Part shown: in pieces, positions 1-8,700 of the stretch | Position numbering within the stretch: position 1 is the stretch's first letter | Layout: each line of letters starts with the position of its first letter | Origin: Pseudomonas mandelii | GTDB taxonomy: Bacteria > Pseudomonadota > Gammaproteobacteria > Pseudomonadales > Pseudomonadaceae | NCBI RefSeq assembly: GCF_006438925.1 | Contig: NZ_RCZA01000007.1 | Coordinates: 352,862-416,861 of the forward strand | Reading direction: 5' to 3' | Length of the DNA stretch: 64,000 nt | Notes under the pieces: generated by a model | Told to the model about the DNA's origin: nothing | Database searches by the model: none | Seen by the model: only the letters and a program-made list of their open reading frames with translations | Made by a program: the position numbers and the translations under genes

Positions 1-139
1 ACAGCCGCACTCGCGATGGAGGGTCAGGCTGTGCAAGGATGTCACCCTGCCTGACCGCGAACTTGCGCGTACGCTGATCGAACCCTCGCAGGTCGATCAC
101 TGTCCCTTGGATACGCGACGTTTTTTGCCAAGGATTGAT

Positions 140-1291
140 ATGACCAACCTCAACACCCAAACCGCATTTGTTCCCGGACGCCTGGAGCAGATGTCCACGC
201 GCATCGCCTTTTTCATTGCCGGCTTCGGCATCGCCGCGTGGGCGCCGCTGGTGCCCTACGCCAAGGCTCGGGCCGGGCTGGATGAAGGGACGCTCGGTTT
301 GCTGCTGTTGTGCCTGGGGGTGGGGTCGATTCTGGCGATGCCGATGGCGGGGCTTCTGGCCACGCGTTTTGGCTGTCGCCGGGTGGTGAGCGCCGGGGTG
401 TTGCTGATCTGTGCGGCCCTGCCGCTGTTGGCAACGGTGTCGTCGATTCCGGCGTTGATTGCTGCGTTGTTCATGTTCGGCGCGGGGTTGGGCACGGTGG
501 ATTCGACGGTGAACCTGCAAGCGGTGATCGTCGAACGGGCCAGCGGCAAGACCATGATGTCGGGTTTCCATGGGTTGTTCAGCCTCGGCGGGATTGTCGG
601 TGCGGCGGGTGTCAGCGCCCTGCTCGGCTTCGGGGTTTCACCGCTGGGGGCAACGCTGGTGGTGATCGTGATGCTGCTGATCGCCCTGGCCAAGGCCGCG
701 CCACACCTCTTGCCTTACGGCAGCGAAAGTTCGGGGCCGGCGTTTGCCGTTCCCCATGGCATCGTGCTGTTCATCGGCGGAATGTGTTTCATCGTGTTCC
801 TCGCCGAAGGCGCGGCGCTCGACTGGAGCGCGGTGTTCCTGGCGCAGGAACGCGGGATCGACACCGCTTACGCGGGGCTGGGTTACGCGGCGTTTGCGTT
901 GACCATGACCGTCGGCCGTTTGACCGGCGATTCGATCGTGCGTCGTCTCGGCGCTACCCGGGTGATTGTGTTCGGTGGGTTAACGGCCGCAGCGGGCCTG
1001 TTTGTGGCGACCTTCGCCCCGAGTTGGGAAGCGGCGCTGATGGGTTATGCATTGTTGGGGGTGGGTTGTTCGAACATTGTGCCGGTGTTGTACACCGCGG
1101 TGGGCAAACAGACGGTGATGCCCGAAAGCGTCGCCGTGCCGGCCATTACCACGCTGGGTTATGCGGGCATTCTTGCGGGGCCTGCGTTGATCGGGTTTAT
1201 CGCCCATGGCAGCAGTTTGAGTTTTGCCTTCGGGCTGATGGCGGTGTTGCTGGTGGCGGTGGCTATCGGCGGGAAGGTGTTGAAAGTCTGA
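140..1291 (+). CDS. MFS transporter, YbjJ-like
   Basis: A 383-residue polytopic membrane protein of the major facilitator superfamily. Hydrophobic helices alternate with short loops, and the loop after TM2 carries the basic family-typical stretch ATRFGCRRVVSAG. It looks most like the YbjJ/fucose-permease-like branch, whose substrate is usually unknown. I chose ATG 140 because AAGGA lies at 130-134; the in-frame TTG at 107 lacks a ribosome site. Downstream are a REP pair and a convergent cupredoxin gene. Substrate and direction cannot be read from the sequence. Confidence 0.85.
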   Translation: MTNLNTQTAFVPGRLEQMSTRIAFFIAGFGIAAWAPLVPYAKARAGLDEGTLGLLLLCLGVGSILAMPMAGLLATRFGCRRVVSAGVLLICAALPLLATVSSIPALIAALFMFGAGLGTVDSTVNLQAVIVERASGKTMMSGFHGLFSLGGIVGAAGVSALLGFGVSPLGATLVVIVMLLIALAKAAPHLLPYGSESSGPAFAVPHGIVLFIGGMCFIVFLAEGAALDWSAVFLAQERGIDTAYAGLGYAAFALTMTVGRLTGDSIVRRLGATRVIVFGGLTAAAGLFVATFAPSWEAALMGYALLGVGCSNIVPVLYTAVGKQTVMPESVAVPAITTLGYAGILAGPALIGFIAHGSSLSFAFGLMAVLLVAVAIGGKVLKV

Positions 1292-1299
1292 AAGCTTCG

Positions 1300-1402
1300 T
1301 CGGATCGCCGCCCGGAGCTGGCTCGCTCCCACAAGGGATCTTCAGTGAACACAAAATGTGTGAACGACATGGATCAAATGTGAGAGCGAGCCTACTCCCA
1401 GG
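1300..1402. repeat. Degenerate REP pair
   Basis: Left arm CGGAGCTGGCTCGCTCCCAC near 1313-1332 and an imperfect inverted partner GAGAGCGAGCCTACTCCC near 1382-1399. It belongs to the same family as the GGGAGCGAGC-TGCTCGCGA elements elsewhere in the window. It sits between convergent genes. Confidence 0.5.
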
Positions 1403-1448
1403 AGGTTAGGGTTTCTTCAGCTGGATCTATCGCAAAGTTCTTGCGGCA

Positions 1449-1757
1449 TCACTGGCTGACCACAATCTTCCCGATCATCTGCAGGTGCAGCGCACAAAAA
1501 TACTCAAACTCCCCCGGCGTGTTGAATACCCAGGAAAAGCTGTCATTGGTATCCAGCGCCCCAGAGCGAAACACCTTGTGGGTTTCCGCCACCGTATGCG
1601 GAATCTGGTCGTCGTTCACCCACGTCACTTTGGTGCCCACGGCCACGTTCAAATCCTTGGGCCCGAACATGAACTCCTTGATATCGATTTTCACCTCCTG
1701 AGCCCACACCGGCATCGACAGCATCAGGCAGACAACAGCCAACAGTCGCGTTTTCAT
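1449..1757 (-). CDS. Periplasmic cupredoxin (type 1 copper protein)
   Basis: A 102-residue small blue-copper-type protein with a Sec signal peptide (about residues 1-19, ending PVWA). It has the amicyanin/plastocyanin layout: copper ligands His54 (in IPHTV), Cys88, His91 and Met94 (CALHLQM) near the C-terminus. Likely role is periplasmic electron transfer or copper binding. GGAGGAA precedes ATG 1757. It starts 13 bases after the metallophosphoesterase stop, so the two are almost certainly one operon under the divergent ECF-type promoter at 2786-2814. Confidence 0.9.
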   Translation of the reverse strand: MKTRLLAVVCLMLSMPVWAQEVKIDIKEFMFGPKDLNVAVGTKVTWVNDDQIPHTVAETHKVFRSGALDTNDSFSWVFNTPGEFEYFCALHLQMIGKIVVSQ

Positions 1758-1770
1758 CCCAGTTCCTCCG

Positions 1771-2739
1771 CTAAACCAGTGTCGAATCGATCAGCGCCAG
1801 CGGATGCTCGCCCTGCGTCGCTCGCACATCGGTGAGCCCTAAATAATTGCGCAGTTGATCAGCCGCCACCGTCATCGGTCCCGGTGCCGGCGCCGTACCC
1901 GGTGCAGGTTGTGGATAAGCCGTGCCGCGGGCGGTGTGGAAGGTGATATTGCCTTCCACCTTCTGGATGACCTGATGGATATGCCCGTTCAATACCGTCA
2001 CCGAACCGTACTTGCGCAGCATGGCAATCGCCTGATCGCCATCCTCGGTGCCCCAACCCCACGGCTGATAAATCGTCCACAACGGAATATGGGTAAACAC
2101 AACGATTGGCGTGCTGCTCGTCACGGCGCGCAAGTCATCGGCCAGCCAGGCCAGTTGATCGGCGCCAAGCGTCGCTTCATGGCCAGCCTGGAAGTTGAAG
2201 ACATTCACCAGCCCGATGAAATGCACGCCGTGGTCATCGAAGCTGTACCAGCCATTGCCTTTGGTGCCCTTGCCGTAACGCTCCAGATAGAGTTTTCCGC
2301 CGCCCTCGTCGAGGGTGTCGTGCTCGCCCGGCACGTAATGCACGTTGGACGGAAGGCCCTTGAGCAGTTGCGCGGCCGTATCGAATTCTTCCGGCTTCGA
2401 CAGGTGGGTGATATCGCCGGTATGCAGGATCAACGATGGCCGTTTCGGCAATGCGATGACCTTGTCGATGGCCACCTGCAAGGTCTTCAACGGTTCCGGG
2501 TTGGCCTCTTTATTGAAACCGATGTGCGAGTCGCTGATCTGCACAAAGTGGAAGGTGCTGGCCAGCGCTTTTGGGTCGGAGACGTTGCCGGAATCGTCCA
2601 GCGCAAAGGCCCGTGGAATGCCGCCGCTCAAGGCCCAGATCACGCCGGCTCCGGCCCACGCGGAGCACTTGAGCAGTGTCCGGCGGTCGGGGTTCAGCGG
2701 ACCGTCGGTGCGTCGTTCGTATTTCGTATGTATGTCCAT
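1771..2739 (-). CDS. Tat-exported metallophosphoesterase
   Basis: A 322-residue calcineurin-like phosphoesterase. The N-terminus has a twin-arginine signal (DRRTLLK, about residues 18-24) and then a hydrophobic stretch, so a folded metal-loaded enzyme is probably exported. Dinuclear-metal motifs appear in order: SDSHIG (D-x-H), HTGDITH (GD), VPGEHD (a GNHD variant with Glu instead of Asn), FTHIPL and NGHIHQ. Start ATG 2739 has GAGGG upstream. It is divergent from an ECF sigma gene and is followed by a cupredoxin, and it is likely part of that sigma regulon. The natural substrate is not evident. Confidence 0.88.
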   Translation of the reverse strand: MDIHTKYERRTDGPLNPDRRTLLKCSAWAGAGVIWALSGGIPRAFALDDSGNVSDPKALASTFHFVQISDSHIGFNKEANPEPLKTLQVAIDKVIALPKRPSLILHTGDITHLSKPEEFDTAAQLLKGLPSNVHYVPGEHDTLDEGGGKLYLERYGKGTKGNGWYSFDDHGVHFIGLVNVFNFQAGHEATLGADQLAWLADDLRAVTSSTPIVVFTHIPLWTIYQPWGWGTEDGDQAIAMLRKYGSVTVLNGHIHQVIQKVEGNITFHTARGTAYPQPAPGTAPAPGPMTVAADQLRNYLGLTDVRATQGEHPLALIDSTLV

Positions 2740-2785
2740 CGGTGTGCCCTCGTTAGCGGACTACAGTGATGTAGCTGACACGAGA

Positions 2786-2814
2786 TACAACCTTGCGGGA
2801 CGAGTCTTTATTCC
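2786..2814 (-). promoter_or_regulatory. Putative ECF-type promoter for metallophosphoesterase-cupredoxin
   Basis: On the minus strand a GGAAT -35 (2814-2810) is followed after 18 bases by GTTGTA (2791-2786). The same GGAAT-18-GTTRTA pattern occurs on the plus strand in front of the sigma gene. Autoregulation by the adjacent ECF sigma is inferred. Confidence 0.55.
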
Positions 2815-2839
2815 ACGTCGGAAAATTATTTTTTCCTCG

Positions 2840-2868
2840 GGAATAAAACACAGCGAATGACAGTTATA
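2840..2868 (+). promoter_or_regulatory. Putative autoregulated ECF sigma promoter
   Basis: GGAAT at 2840-2844, an 18-base spacer, and GTTATA at 2863-2868, ending 25 bases before the sigma-factor start. It matches the divergent promoter in sequence and spacing. Confidence 0.55.
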
Positions 2869-2893
2869 GGGGTGGGACGTTACGGGAATCACT

Positions 2894-3406
2894 ATGAAGC
2901 GATTTGAGGAATTGTTTGCGCCCCACTTGGACGCCGCCTACAACCTCGCGCGCTGGCTCACCGGTAACGACAGCGCCGCGCGCGACGTCGTGCAGGAAAG
3001 CGCCCTGCGGGCCTTCAGATTCTTGCACCGTTTCGCCGACGGCAATGCCAAGGCCTGGTTTCTGACCATCGTGCGTAACGAAAGCTACACCTGGCTCAAG
3101 GCCTCGGCCGGCCACCACTGGGTGGCCATCGGCGATGAACTGCCCGAAGACGATGCCGCGTTGAGTCACGGCCAAACCCCGGAGTTGCTGGCCATTCACA
3201 CGGAAAACGCGGCGCTTGTCCAACAGGCCCTGTGCGCCCTGCCGCCAGTATTTCGCGAGGTGATTATTCTCAAGGAGCTCGAAGACATGCCCTACAAGGA
3301 CATCGCCCTGGTGGCCGACATCCCCATCGGCACCGTCATGTCGAGACTGGCCCGGGCTCGCGCCATGCTCAAACTCGAACTACTGAAGTTACATGATCAT
3401 GAATGA
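2894..3406 (+). CDS. ECF RNA polymerase sigma factor
   Basis: A 170-residue sigma-70 family protein of the extracytoplasmic-function group. Region 2 is visible early (AYNLARWLTGN through DVVQESALRAFRF). Region 4 is at about residues 112-165, with LPPVFREVIILKELEDM and the helix-turn-helix PYKDIALVADIPIGTVMSRL. Its stop overlaps the start of the anti-sigma gene, so the pair should be co-translated. The divergent metallophosphoesterase-cupredoxin operon has the same promoter pattern and is the likely target. The inducing signal is unknown; the cupredoxin makes a metal or redox cue possible. Confidence 0.93.
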   Translation: MKRFEELFAPHLDAAYNLARWLTGNDSAARDVVQESALRAFRFLHRFADGNAKAWFLTIVRNESYTWLKASAGHHWVAIGDELPEDDAALSHGQTPELLAIHTENAALVQQALCALPPVFREVIILKELEDMPYKDIALVADIPIGTVMSRLARARAMLKLELLKLHDHE

Positions 3407-4142
3407 ACTCGACTGCACGGCTTGCCAGACGCTGGTTCATGGCTATCTGGACAAAGAACTGGATACGGTGATGGCTGCCCGGGTCGCCGGGCATTTGGCC
3501 GAATGCGCCGAATGCACGCGGTTGCATGATCAGGCGCGGCTATTAAAGGTCAGCGTGAAGCGACATGCGCCGTATTACTCGGCACCGGCGTCGTTGACCG
3601 CCAACCTATTCGCCCCTGTTGCACCTCAACCCCGGGCCGTGGAACGTTGGCGGAAGTGGTTCGCGCCTGTTTTTTCAGCGACAGCCCTGGCCTTGGCTGT
3701 GATGCTGTATGTCGTCACGCCGGGCGGTGAACAGCCGTTGATGGATGAGGCGGTCTCCAGCCATGTCCGCTCGTTGATGGGTGAACATTTGAACGATGTG
3801 GTTTCGTCCGACCGCCATACCGTGAAACCTTGGTTCACCGGCAAGCTCGACTTCTCGCCGCCCGTATTCGATTACTCGGCGCAAGGTTTTCCGTTGTTGG
3901 GTGGGCGGCTGGATTACCTGCAACATCAGACCACGGCGGCCCTGAGCTATGGGCGCGCCAAGCACATTATCAATGTGTTCATCCTGCCCACGCAGGAGGC
4001 GGACAAGCCGCGACAGAGTCAGACGGTCCGCGGCTTTAACGTCGTGTTCTGGCAAGAAAACCACATGCGATTTGTGCTGGTTTCCGATTTGGAAAAAAGT
4101 GAGCTGGAGGCGCTCAGCCAGTTGCTCAAGAACGGCACCTGA
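3393..4142 (+). CDS. Anti-sigma factor, zinc-binding (ZAS) type
   Basis: A 249-residue membrane anti-sigma. The cytosolic N-terminus carries the ZAS signature His34-x3-Cys38-x2-Cys41, with further Cys8 and Cys11. One transmembrane helix lies at about residues 90-108 (FAPVFSATALALAVMLYVV). The C-terminal ~140 residues would be periplasmic and resemble sensory domains of putative transmembrane anti-sigma proteins. It overlaps the sigma gene by 14 bases; an alternative ATG at 3399 would still overlap. It probably holds the sigma factor inactive until a periplasmic signal arrives. Confidence 0.88.
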   Translation: MIMNELDCTACQTLVHGYLDKELDTVMAARVAGHLAECAECTRLHDQARLLKVSVKRHAPYYSAPASLTANLFAPVAPQPRAVERWRKWFAPVFSATALALAVMLYVVTPGGEQPLMDEAVSSHVRSLMGEHLNDVVSSDRHTVKPWFTGKLDFSPPVFDYSAQGFPLLGGRLDYLQHQTTAALSYGRAKHIINVFILPTQEADKPRQSQTVRGFNVVFWQENHMRFVLVSDLEKSELEALSQLLKNGT

Positions 4143-4205
4143 AGGCAAGGTTGCGTTGCAACATAGAATGTCCTCGTCCCTTCGAGTCCCGACACCGCCC
4201 ACCAA

Positions 4206-4506
4206 TGCCAACATCGCCGCCAGCGTTCAGTTGCAAACCATTGAACCCTCGCTGCAACAGGCGTTTGTTGAGCCAGGCGCCAAGGCCAGAGCCCAAGGTC
4301 AGGATCACCCCGTTGTAGCCGAACCCTTGCGTACTCAAACCCAGGCGTTGAAACACGAAAGGACCGAGGCTGTAGTACCTGAACAAGGCAATGTTGAATA
4401 GCGCCACCAACAGCGTCGAGCGCCAGACATCGCGGTCCTTGAGCATTTGCCACAACGTCTCGAACAGAGCAGGTGCTGTCACATTCTGTGGTCGGGTTTC
4501 CGGCAA
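4206..4506 (-). pseudogene. Remnant of a Bcr/CflA-type MFS transporter
   Basis: About 95 codons resemble the central part of a drug-efflux MFS protein: LPETRP, then FETLWQMLKDRDVWRSTLL, YYSLGPFVFQRLGLS and GSGLGAWLNKRLLQRG. Upstream there is an in-frame TGA five codons before LPETRP. Downstream the similarity dissolves after NGLQL into unrelated sequence. Both ends of the transporter are therefore missing. It sits between the anti-sigma gene and the low-GC queC, consistent with a rearranged site. Confidence 0.7.
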
Positions 4507-4597
4507 GTCCCGCAGGCATCACAGCCCGCCAACCGCATAAGACCTAGGGGAGTGTGAACCAGCTGCAAATCGACCCTCCCCCGTTGTGCATTACTGC

Positions 4598-5287
4598 CTA
4601 TAGTTCTAATTTAATTTTTAGACTGTGAATAACCTCTGCTCTATTTTCCAAAAACTCAGTCAACCCTTTTGAACGAAGACTACAAGCATCACAGTCACCA
4701 CATCCACTCCCCATTATCCCGTTGTAGCAAGTCAATGTATGGTGCCGAATCAAATCCAGCTGCTTATGGTAATCAGCCAAAGCCCAGGCCTCAGCTTTAT
4801 TGAGCCGCATAAGCGGCGTCTCGATTCGTACCTTATAGTCCATACCCAAGTGAATGGCGCTGTTCAACACCTTAACAAACTCATCACCACAATCCGGATA
4901 ACCAGAGCTCTCTGTTTCACAAACACCTGTAATGACAGCTTCAGCGTCTACCTGATAGGCATAAATAGAAGCCAACGTTAAAAACAGAATATTCCTGCCC
5001 GGCACGAACGTATCAGGCACGCCATCCCCCGTACTCCTTGCAATTGGAATGTGGTCGCGCGTCAAACTGCTAATGGCCAGTTCGCTCAACAATGAAGTGT
5101 CTAATACTTTGTGCACCTTCACGCCGAGTTGTTTTGAAAGCTGTTGCGCCACTTCGATTTCCGCACGATGGCGCTGGCCATAATCAAAGGTAATGCAGTG
5201 GATTTCCTCGTACATCGGCAATGCATGGATCAAGCAGGTGGTTGAGTCTTGTCCGCCGCTGAAAACGATAACGGCCTTTCTGGTCAT
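4598..5287 (-). CDS. queC: 7-cyano-7-deazaguanine synthase (QueC)
   Basis: A 229-residue QueC, which makes preQ0 from 7-carboxy-7-deazaguanine with ATP and ammonia. The PP-loop SGGQDST is at residues 10-16. The four zinc cysteines are at about 187, 196, 199 and 202 (C-x8-C-x2-C-x2-C), the known spacing. I placed the start at 5287, where AAGGAAGA precedes ATG; a longer frame to 5407 has no such support. Base composition is low: I counted 40% and 48% GC in two 60-base lines against near 60% next door. No queD, queE, folE or deazapurine-DNA genes are nearby, so this may be an acquired second copy. Confidence 0.93.
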   Translation of the reverse strand: MTRKAVIVFSGGQDSTTCLIHALPMYEEIHCITFDYGQRHRAEIEVAQQLSKQLGVKVHKVLDTSLLSELAISSLTRDHIPIARSTGDGVPDTFVPGRNILFLTLASIYAYQVDAEAVITGVCETESSGYPDCGDEFVKVLNSAIHLGMDYKVRIETPLMRLNKAEAWALADYHKQLDLIRHHTLTCYNGIMGSGCGDCDACSLRSKGLTEFLENRAEVIHSLKIKLEL

Positions 5288-5491
5288 GGTTCGTTCTTCC
5301 TTGGGGTGTCTCGGCAGGGTGCCGGGGCCGTTGACCCTACCGGGAAGCTCAAACTCTGGGTGTGGGAGGATTCCGAAATGACCGTATCCGATTTCCGTTT
5401 GTGTCATTTCTTTGTTGATACCCGAGCCTCAACAACCAGCCCTCCTCCGCTAGCACCTGACGACCGGCAACAGAAATCAACTGCCACTAAA

Positions 5492-5521
5492 TATTACCTA
5501 CGTCATATTACACGCGTAATA
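5492..5521. promoter_or_regulatory. Possible operator ahead of the efflux pair
   Basis: TATTAC occurs at 5492-5497 and 5506-5511, and its inverse GTAATA at 5516-5521, giving TATTAC-N4-GTAATA plus an extra half site. It lies 28 bases before the membrane fusion gene. No regulator gene is adjacent, so the binding protein is unknown. Confidence 0.35.
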
Positions 5522-5548
5522 AAGACCCGTTTCCCACAGGTAATCTCC

Positions 5549-6670
5549 ATGACCAGCATGCCCAGCCTTGAACACGACCTTGCTGTCCCGGTGAGCACAC
5601 CCAAGCCTCCCCTGTTCAAACGGTTGATCTTGCTGACGGCGGTCATCGCTGCCCTGGTGTTCGCCGGGCTGTACGCGACTCACTGGTGGACCGCGGGCCG
5701 TTTCATCGAAGAAACCGACGACGCCTACATCGGCGGCGATGTAACGGTGATCGGGCCGAAGGTGGCGGGTTACATCGAAGAGGTGCTGGTCACCGACAAC
5801 CAGAAGGTCAAGGCCGGTGATGTGTTGATTCGTCTCGATTCCCGCGACTACCGCGCCAACCTGGCCAAGGCCGAAGGTGCGGTGGCCGCCGAAGAGGCGC
5901 TGCTCGCTAATCTCGATGCCACCGAACAATTGCAACACGCAGTGATCGGCCAGGCCCGCGCGGGGATTGATGCCGCCGGTGCCGAAACCGCCCGTTCACG
6001 GGATGACGATGTTCGCTACAAAAAACTGGTCGGCAGCAACGCCGTCTCGGTGGAAAGCGCCCAACGCGCCAACGCCACCTTCAAGACCGCCCAAGCCCTC
6101 AGCGCCCGGGCCCAGGCTGAATTGCTCGCCGCACAACGTCAGTTGAATGTGATCGAAACCCAGAAGCAGCAAGCCCGCGCCGCATTGATGCAGGCTCGTG
6201 CCGAACGTGATCTGGCGCAATTGAACGTGGGTTACACCGAACTGAAGGCCCCGGTGGACGGCGTGATCGGCAATCGCCGGGCGCGGGTCGGCGCTTATGC
6301 CCAGGCCGGCTCGCAACAGCTGTCGGTGGTACCGGCCAGCGGGCTGTGGGTCGATGCCAATTTCAAGGAAGATCAGCTATCGCGAATGACACCGGGGCAA
6401 CGGGTGATCATTCATGCCGACGTGCTCTCGGGGCAGGAATTCCACGGTCATCTGGACAGCCTCGCGCCGGCCAGTGGTTCGCAGTTCAGCGTGCTGCCGC
6501 CGGAAAACGCCACCGGCAACTTCACTAAAATCGTTCAGCGGGTGCCGGTGCGCATCGTGCTTGATCCGGCCGATGGCGTGCTCGGCCATCTGCGTCCGGG
6601 CCTGTCGGTCACCGCTGAAGTGGACACTCGCAAGGAACCTGCAACCCCGGCCGTGGCCAGCGCGCCATGA
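5549..6670 (+). CDS. Membrane fusion protein, EmrA/HlyD family
   Basis: A 373-residue periplasmic adaptor for an efflux pump. It has a short cytosolic tail, one N-terminal membrane helix (about residues 25-45, LILLTAVIAALVFAGLYA), then a biotinyl-lipoyl half motif (DDAYIGGDVTVIGPKVAGYI). A long alanine-rich coiled coil follows at about 105-210, then the second lipoyl half (YTELKAPVDGVIGNRR) and a beta-barrel domain. Start ATG 5549 was chosen over upstream in-frame codons because homologues begin near here. It overlaps the next gene by 4 bases, so the two form one EmrAB-like unit. Confidence 0.9.
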   Translation: MTSMPSLEHDLAVPVSTPKPPLFKRLILLTAVIAALVFAGLYATHWWTAGRFIEETDDAYIGGDVTVIGPKVAGYIEEVLVTDNQKVKAGDVLIRLDSRDYRANLAKAEGAVAAEEALLANLDATEQLQHAVIGQARAGIDAAGAETARSRDDDVRYKKLVGSNAVSVESAQRANATFKTAQALSARAQAELLAAQRQLNVIETQKQQARAALMQARAERDLAQLNVGYTELKAPVDGVIGNRRARVGAYAQAGSQQLSVVPASGLWVDANFKEDQLSRMTPGQRVIIHADVLSGQEFHGHLDSLAPASGSQFSVLPPENATGNFTKIVQRVPVRIVLDPADGVLGHLRPGLSVTAEVDTRKEPATPAVASAP

Positions 6671-8259
6671 GCCGCGCCCTCGCCGCCCCCGCGCAGCCGT
6701 TCAATGCCGCCGACATGGCGACGGCGACCAAGGTGTTCGCGTTCGCCACCATGTGCATCGGCATGTTCATCGCGCTGCTGGATATCCAGATCGTCTCGGC
6801 CTCGCTGCGTGACATCGGCGGCGGGCTCTCGGCGGGCACCGACGAAACGGCGTGGGTACAAACCAGTTACCTGATTGCCGAAATCATCGTGATCCCGCTG
6901 TCCGGCTGGCTCTCCCGAGTGTTCTCGACACGCTGGCTGTTCTGCGCTTCGGCGGTGGGTTTCACCCTGGCCAGCCTGCTCTGCGGCGCAGCCTGGAACA
7001 TTCAGAGCATGATCGCCTTCCGCGCCCTGCAAGGGTTTCTCGGTGGTTCGATGATCCCGCTGGTGTTCACCACCGCGTTCTTTTTCTTCACTGGCAAGCA
7101 ACGGGTGATCGCTGCTGCAACCATCGGCGCGGTGGCCTCGTTGGCACCGACCCTGGGGCCGGTGATCGGTGGCTGGATTACCGACATTTCATCCTGGCAC
7201 TGGCTGTTCTACATCAACCTGGTGCCGGGAATTTTCGTCGCGGTGGCGGTGCCGATGCTGGTGAAAATCGATCAGCCGGAGTTGTCGCTGCTCAAAGGTG
7301 CCGACTACGTGAGCATGGTGTTCATGGCGCTGTTTCTCGGTTGCCTGGAATACACCCTCGAGGAAGGCCCGCGCTGGAACTGGTTCAGCGACAGCACGAT
7401 TCTGACCACGGCTTGGATCAGCGGACTGGCCGGCCTGGCGTTCATCGGTCGAACCTTGCACGTCGCCAACCCGATCGTCGATTTGCGCGCCTTGAAAGAC
7501 CGTAACTTCGCCCTTGGCTGCTTCTTTTCGTTCGTTACCGGGATCGGCCTGTTCGCCACCATTTACCTGACGCCGCTGTTTCTCGGCCGGGTGCGTGGCT
7601 ATGGCGCACTGGACATTGGTCTGGCGGTTTTCTCCACCGGGGTGTTCCAGATCATGGCGATTCCGCTGTACGCCTTTCTGGCCAACCGCATCGATCTGCG
7701 CTGGATCATGATGTTCGGCCTGGGGTTGTTCGCGTTGTCGATGTGGGATTTCAGCCCGATCACCCATGACTGGGGGGCTAAGGAATTGATGCTGCCGCAA
7801 GCGCTGCGCGGGATTGCCCAGCAACTGGCGGTGCCGCCCGCGGTCACCCTGACCCTCGGCGGACTGGCGCCAGCACGGCTTAAACACGCGTCGGGATTGT
7901 TCAATTTGATGCGAAACCTTGGGGGTGCCATCGGCATTGCCGCGTGCGCGACCATTCTGAATGACCGCACCAACCTGCACTTCACCCGGTTGGCGGAAAA
8001 CCTCAACAGCACCAACGAAGCACTGAATCAGTGGCTGTCCCAGGTCGGCAACAACTTCGCCGCCCTCGGCCAAAGCGGTGACGTGGGTGTCACCGCCAGC
8101 CTGCATCAGCTATGGCTGCTGACCTACCGCGAAGCGCAGACACAAACCTATGGCGATACGTTCCTGATGATCATGGTCTGCTTCATCATCGCCACGGCGA
8201 TGGTGCCCTTGATGCGCAAGGTGCAACCACCGGCCGCGCCGTCAGCAGACGCTCACTGA
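6667..8259 (+). CDS. DHA2-family MFS multidrug exporter (EmrB-like)
   Basis: A 530-residue 14-helix drug:proton antiporter. Family features include the helix-1 pattern FIALLDIQIVSASLRDIGGGLS, WVQTSYLIAEIIVIPLSGWLSRVFSTRW, and the motif C-like LGPVIGGWITD. Its start codon overlaps the stop of the fusion-protein gene (ATGA). With the upstream adaptor it would form an inner-membrane exporter that needs an outer-membrane TolC-type channel, which is not encoded here. It ends back-to-back with the convergent AhpD-like gene, with no bases between the stops. Confidence 0.9.
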   Translation: MSRALAAPAQPFNAADMATATKVFAFATMCIGMFIALLDIQIVSASLRDIGGGLSAGTDETAWVQTSYLIAEIIVIPLSGWLSRVFSTRWLFCASAVGFTLASLLCGAAWNIQSMIAFRALQGFLGGSMIPLVFTTAFFFFTGKQRVIAAATIGAVASLAPTLGPVIGGWITDISSWHWLFYINLVPGIFVAVAVPMLVKIDQPELSLLKGADYVSMVFMALFLGCLEYTLEEGPRWNWFSDSTILTTAWISGLAGLAFIGRTLHVANPIVDLRALKDRNFALGCFFSFVTGIGLFATIYLTPLFLGRVRGYGALDIGLAVFSTGVFQIMAIPLYAFLANRIDLRWIMMFGLGLFALSMWDFSPITHDWGAKELMLPQALRGIAQQLAVPPAVTLTLGGLAPARLKHASGLFNLMRNLGGAIGIAACATILNDRTNLHFTRLAENLNSTNEALNQWLSQVGNNFAALGQSGDVGVTASLHQLWLLTYREAQTQTYGDTFLMIMVCFIIATAMVPLMRKVQPPAAPSADAH

Positions 8260-8700
8260 TCAGGCTTGAGGCATTTTGCGGAAACCAACCGCCAGGCGGT
8301 TCCAGGCGTTGATCGTGGTAATGGCCACGGTCAGATCGACCATTTCCTTGGGGGTGAACTGCGCAGTGGCCAGTTCGTAGTCTTCGTCCGGGGCATGGGT
8401 CTGGCTCAGCAGCGTCAGGGATTCGGTCCAGGCCAGCGCAGCACGTTCACGTGGGGTAAAAAACGGCGTTTCACGCCAGGCCGACAGTGTGTACAGGCGG
8501 CGCTCGTCTTCACCGCCCTTGCGGGCATCGGCGCTGTGCATATCCAGGCAGAAGGCGCAGCCGTTGATTTGCGAGGTACGCAGCTTGACCAGTTCGATCA
8601 AGGTCTTTTCCAGCGGCAACTTCGAAACCGCGGTTTCCAGCGCGATCATGGCTTTGAGTGCATCGGGGGAAGCGGTGTAGAAATCGATACGCGGTTGCAT
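8260..8700 (-). CDS. Carboxymuconolactone decarboxylase/AhpD-family protein
   Basis: A 146-residue all-alpha protein of the AhpD-like fold. The redox motif Cys48-x2-Cys51 in NGCAFCLDMH, with the conserved His55, is intact. This points to peroxidase-type thiol chemistry rather than lactone decarboxylation. It is a single gene, read convergently with the efflux pair. The 147 bases upstream of it hold no recognisable site. Confidence 0.87.
   Translation of the reverse strand: MQPRIDFYTASPDALKAMIALETAVSKLPLEKTLIELVKLRTSQINGCAFCLDMHSADARKGGEDERRLYTLSAWRETPFFTPRERAALAWTESLTLLSQTHAPDEDYELATAQFTPKEMVDLTVAITTINAWNRLAVGFRKMPQA

Noticed and set aside
1..54. Open frame to a stop at 52-54 that could be the C-terminus of an upstream gene
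   Set aside because: Only 17 codons without a recognisable family pattern; cannot be told from chance.
107..139. N-terminal extension of the first MFS protein from TTG 107
   Set aside because: No ribosome site and poor fit to the family; ATG 140 has AAGGA at the right distance.
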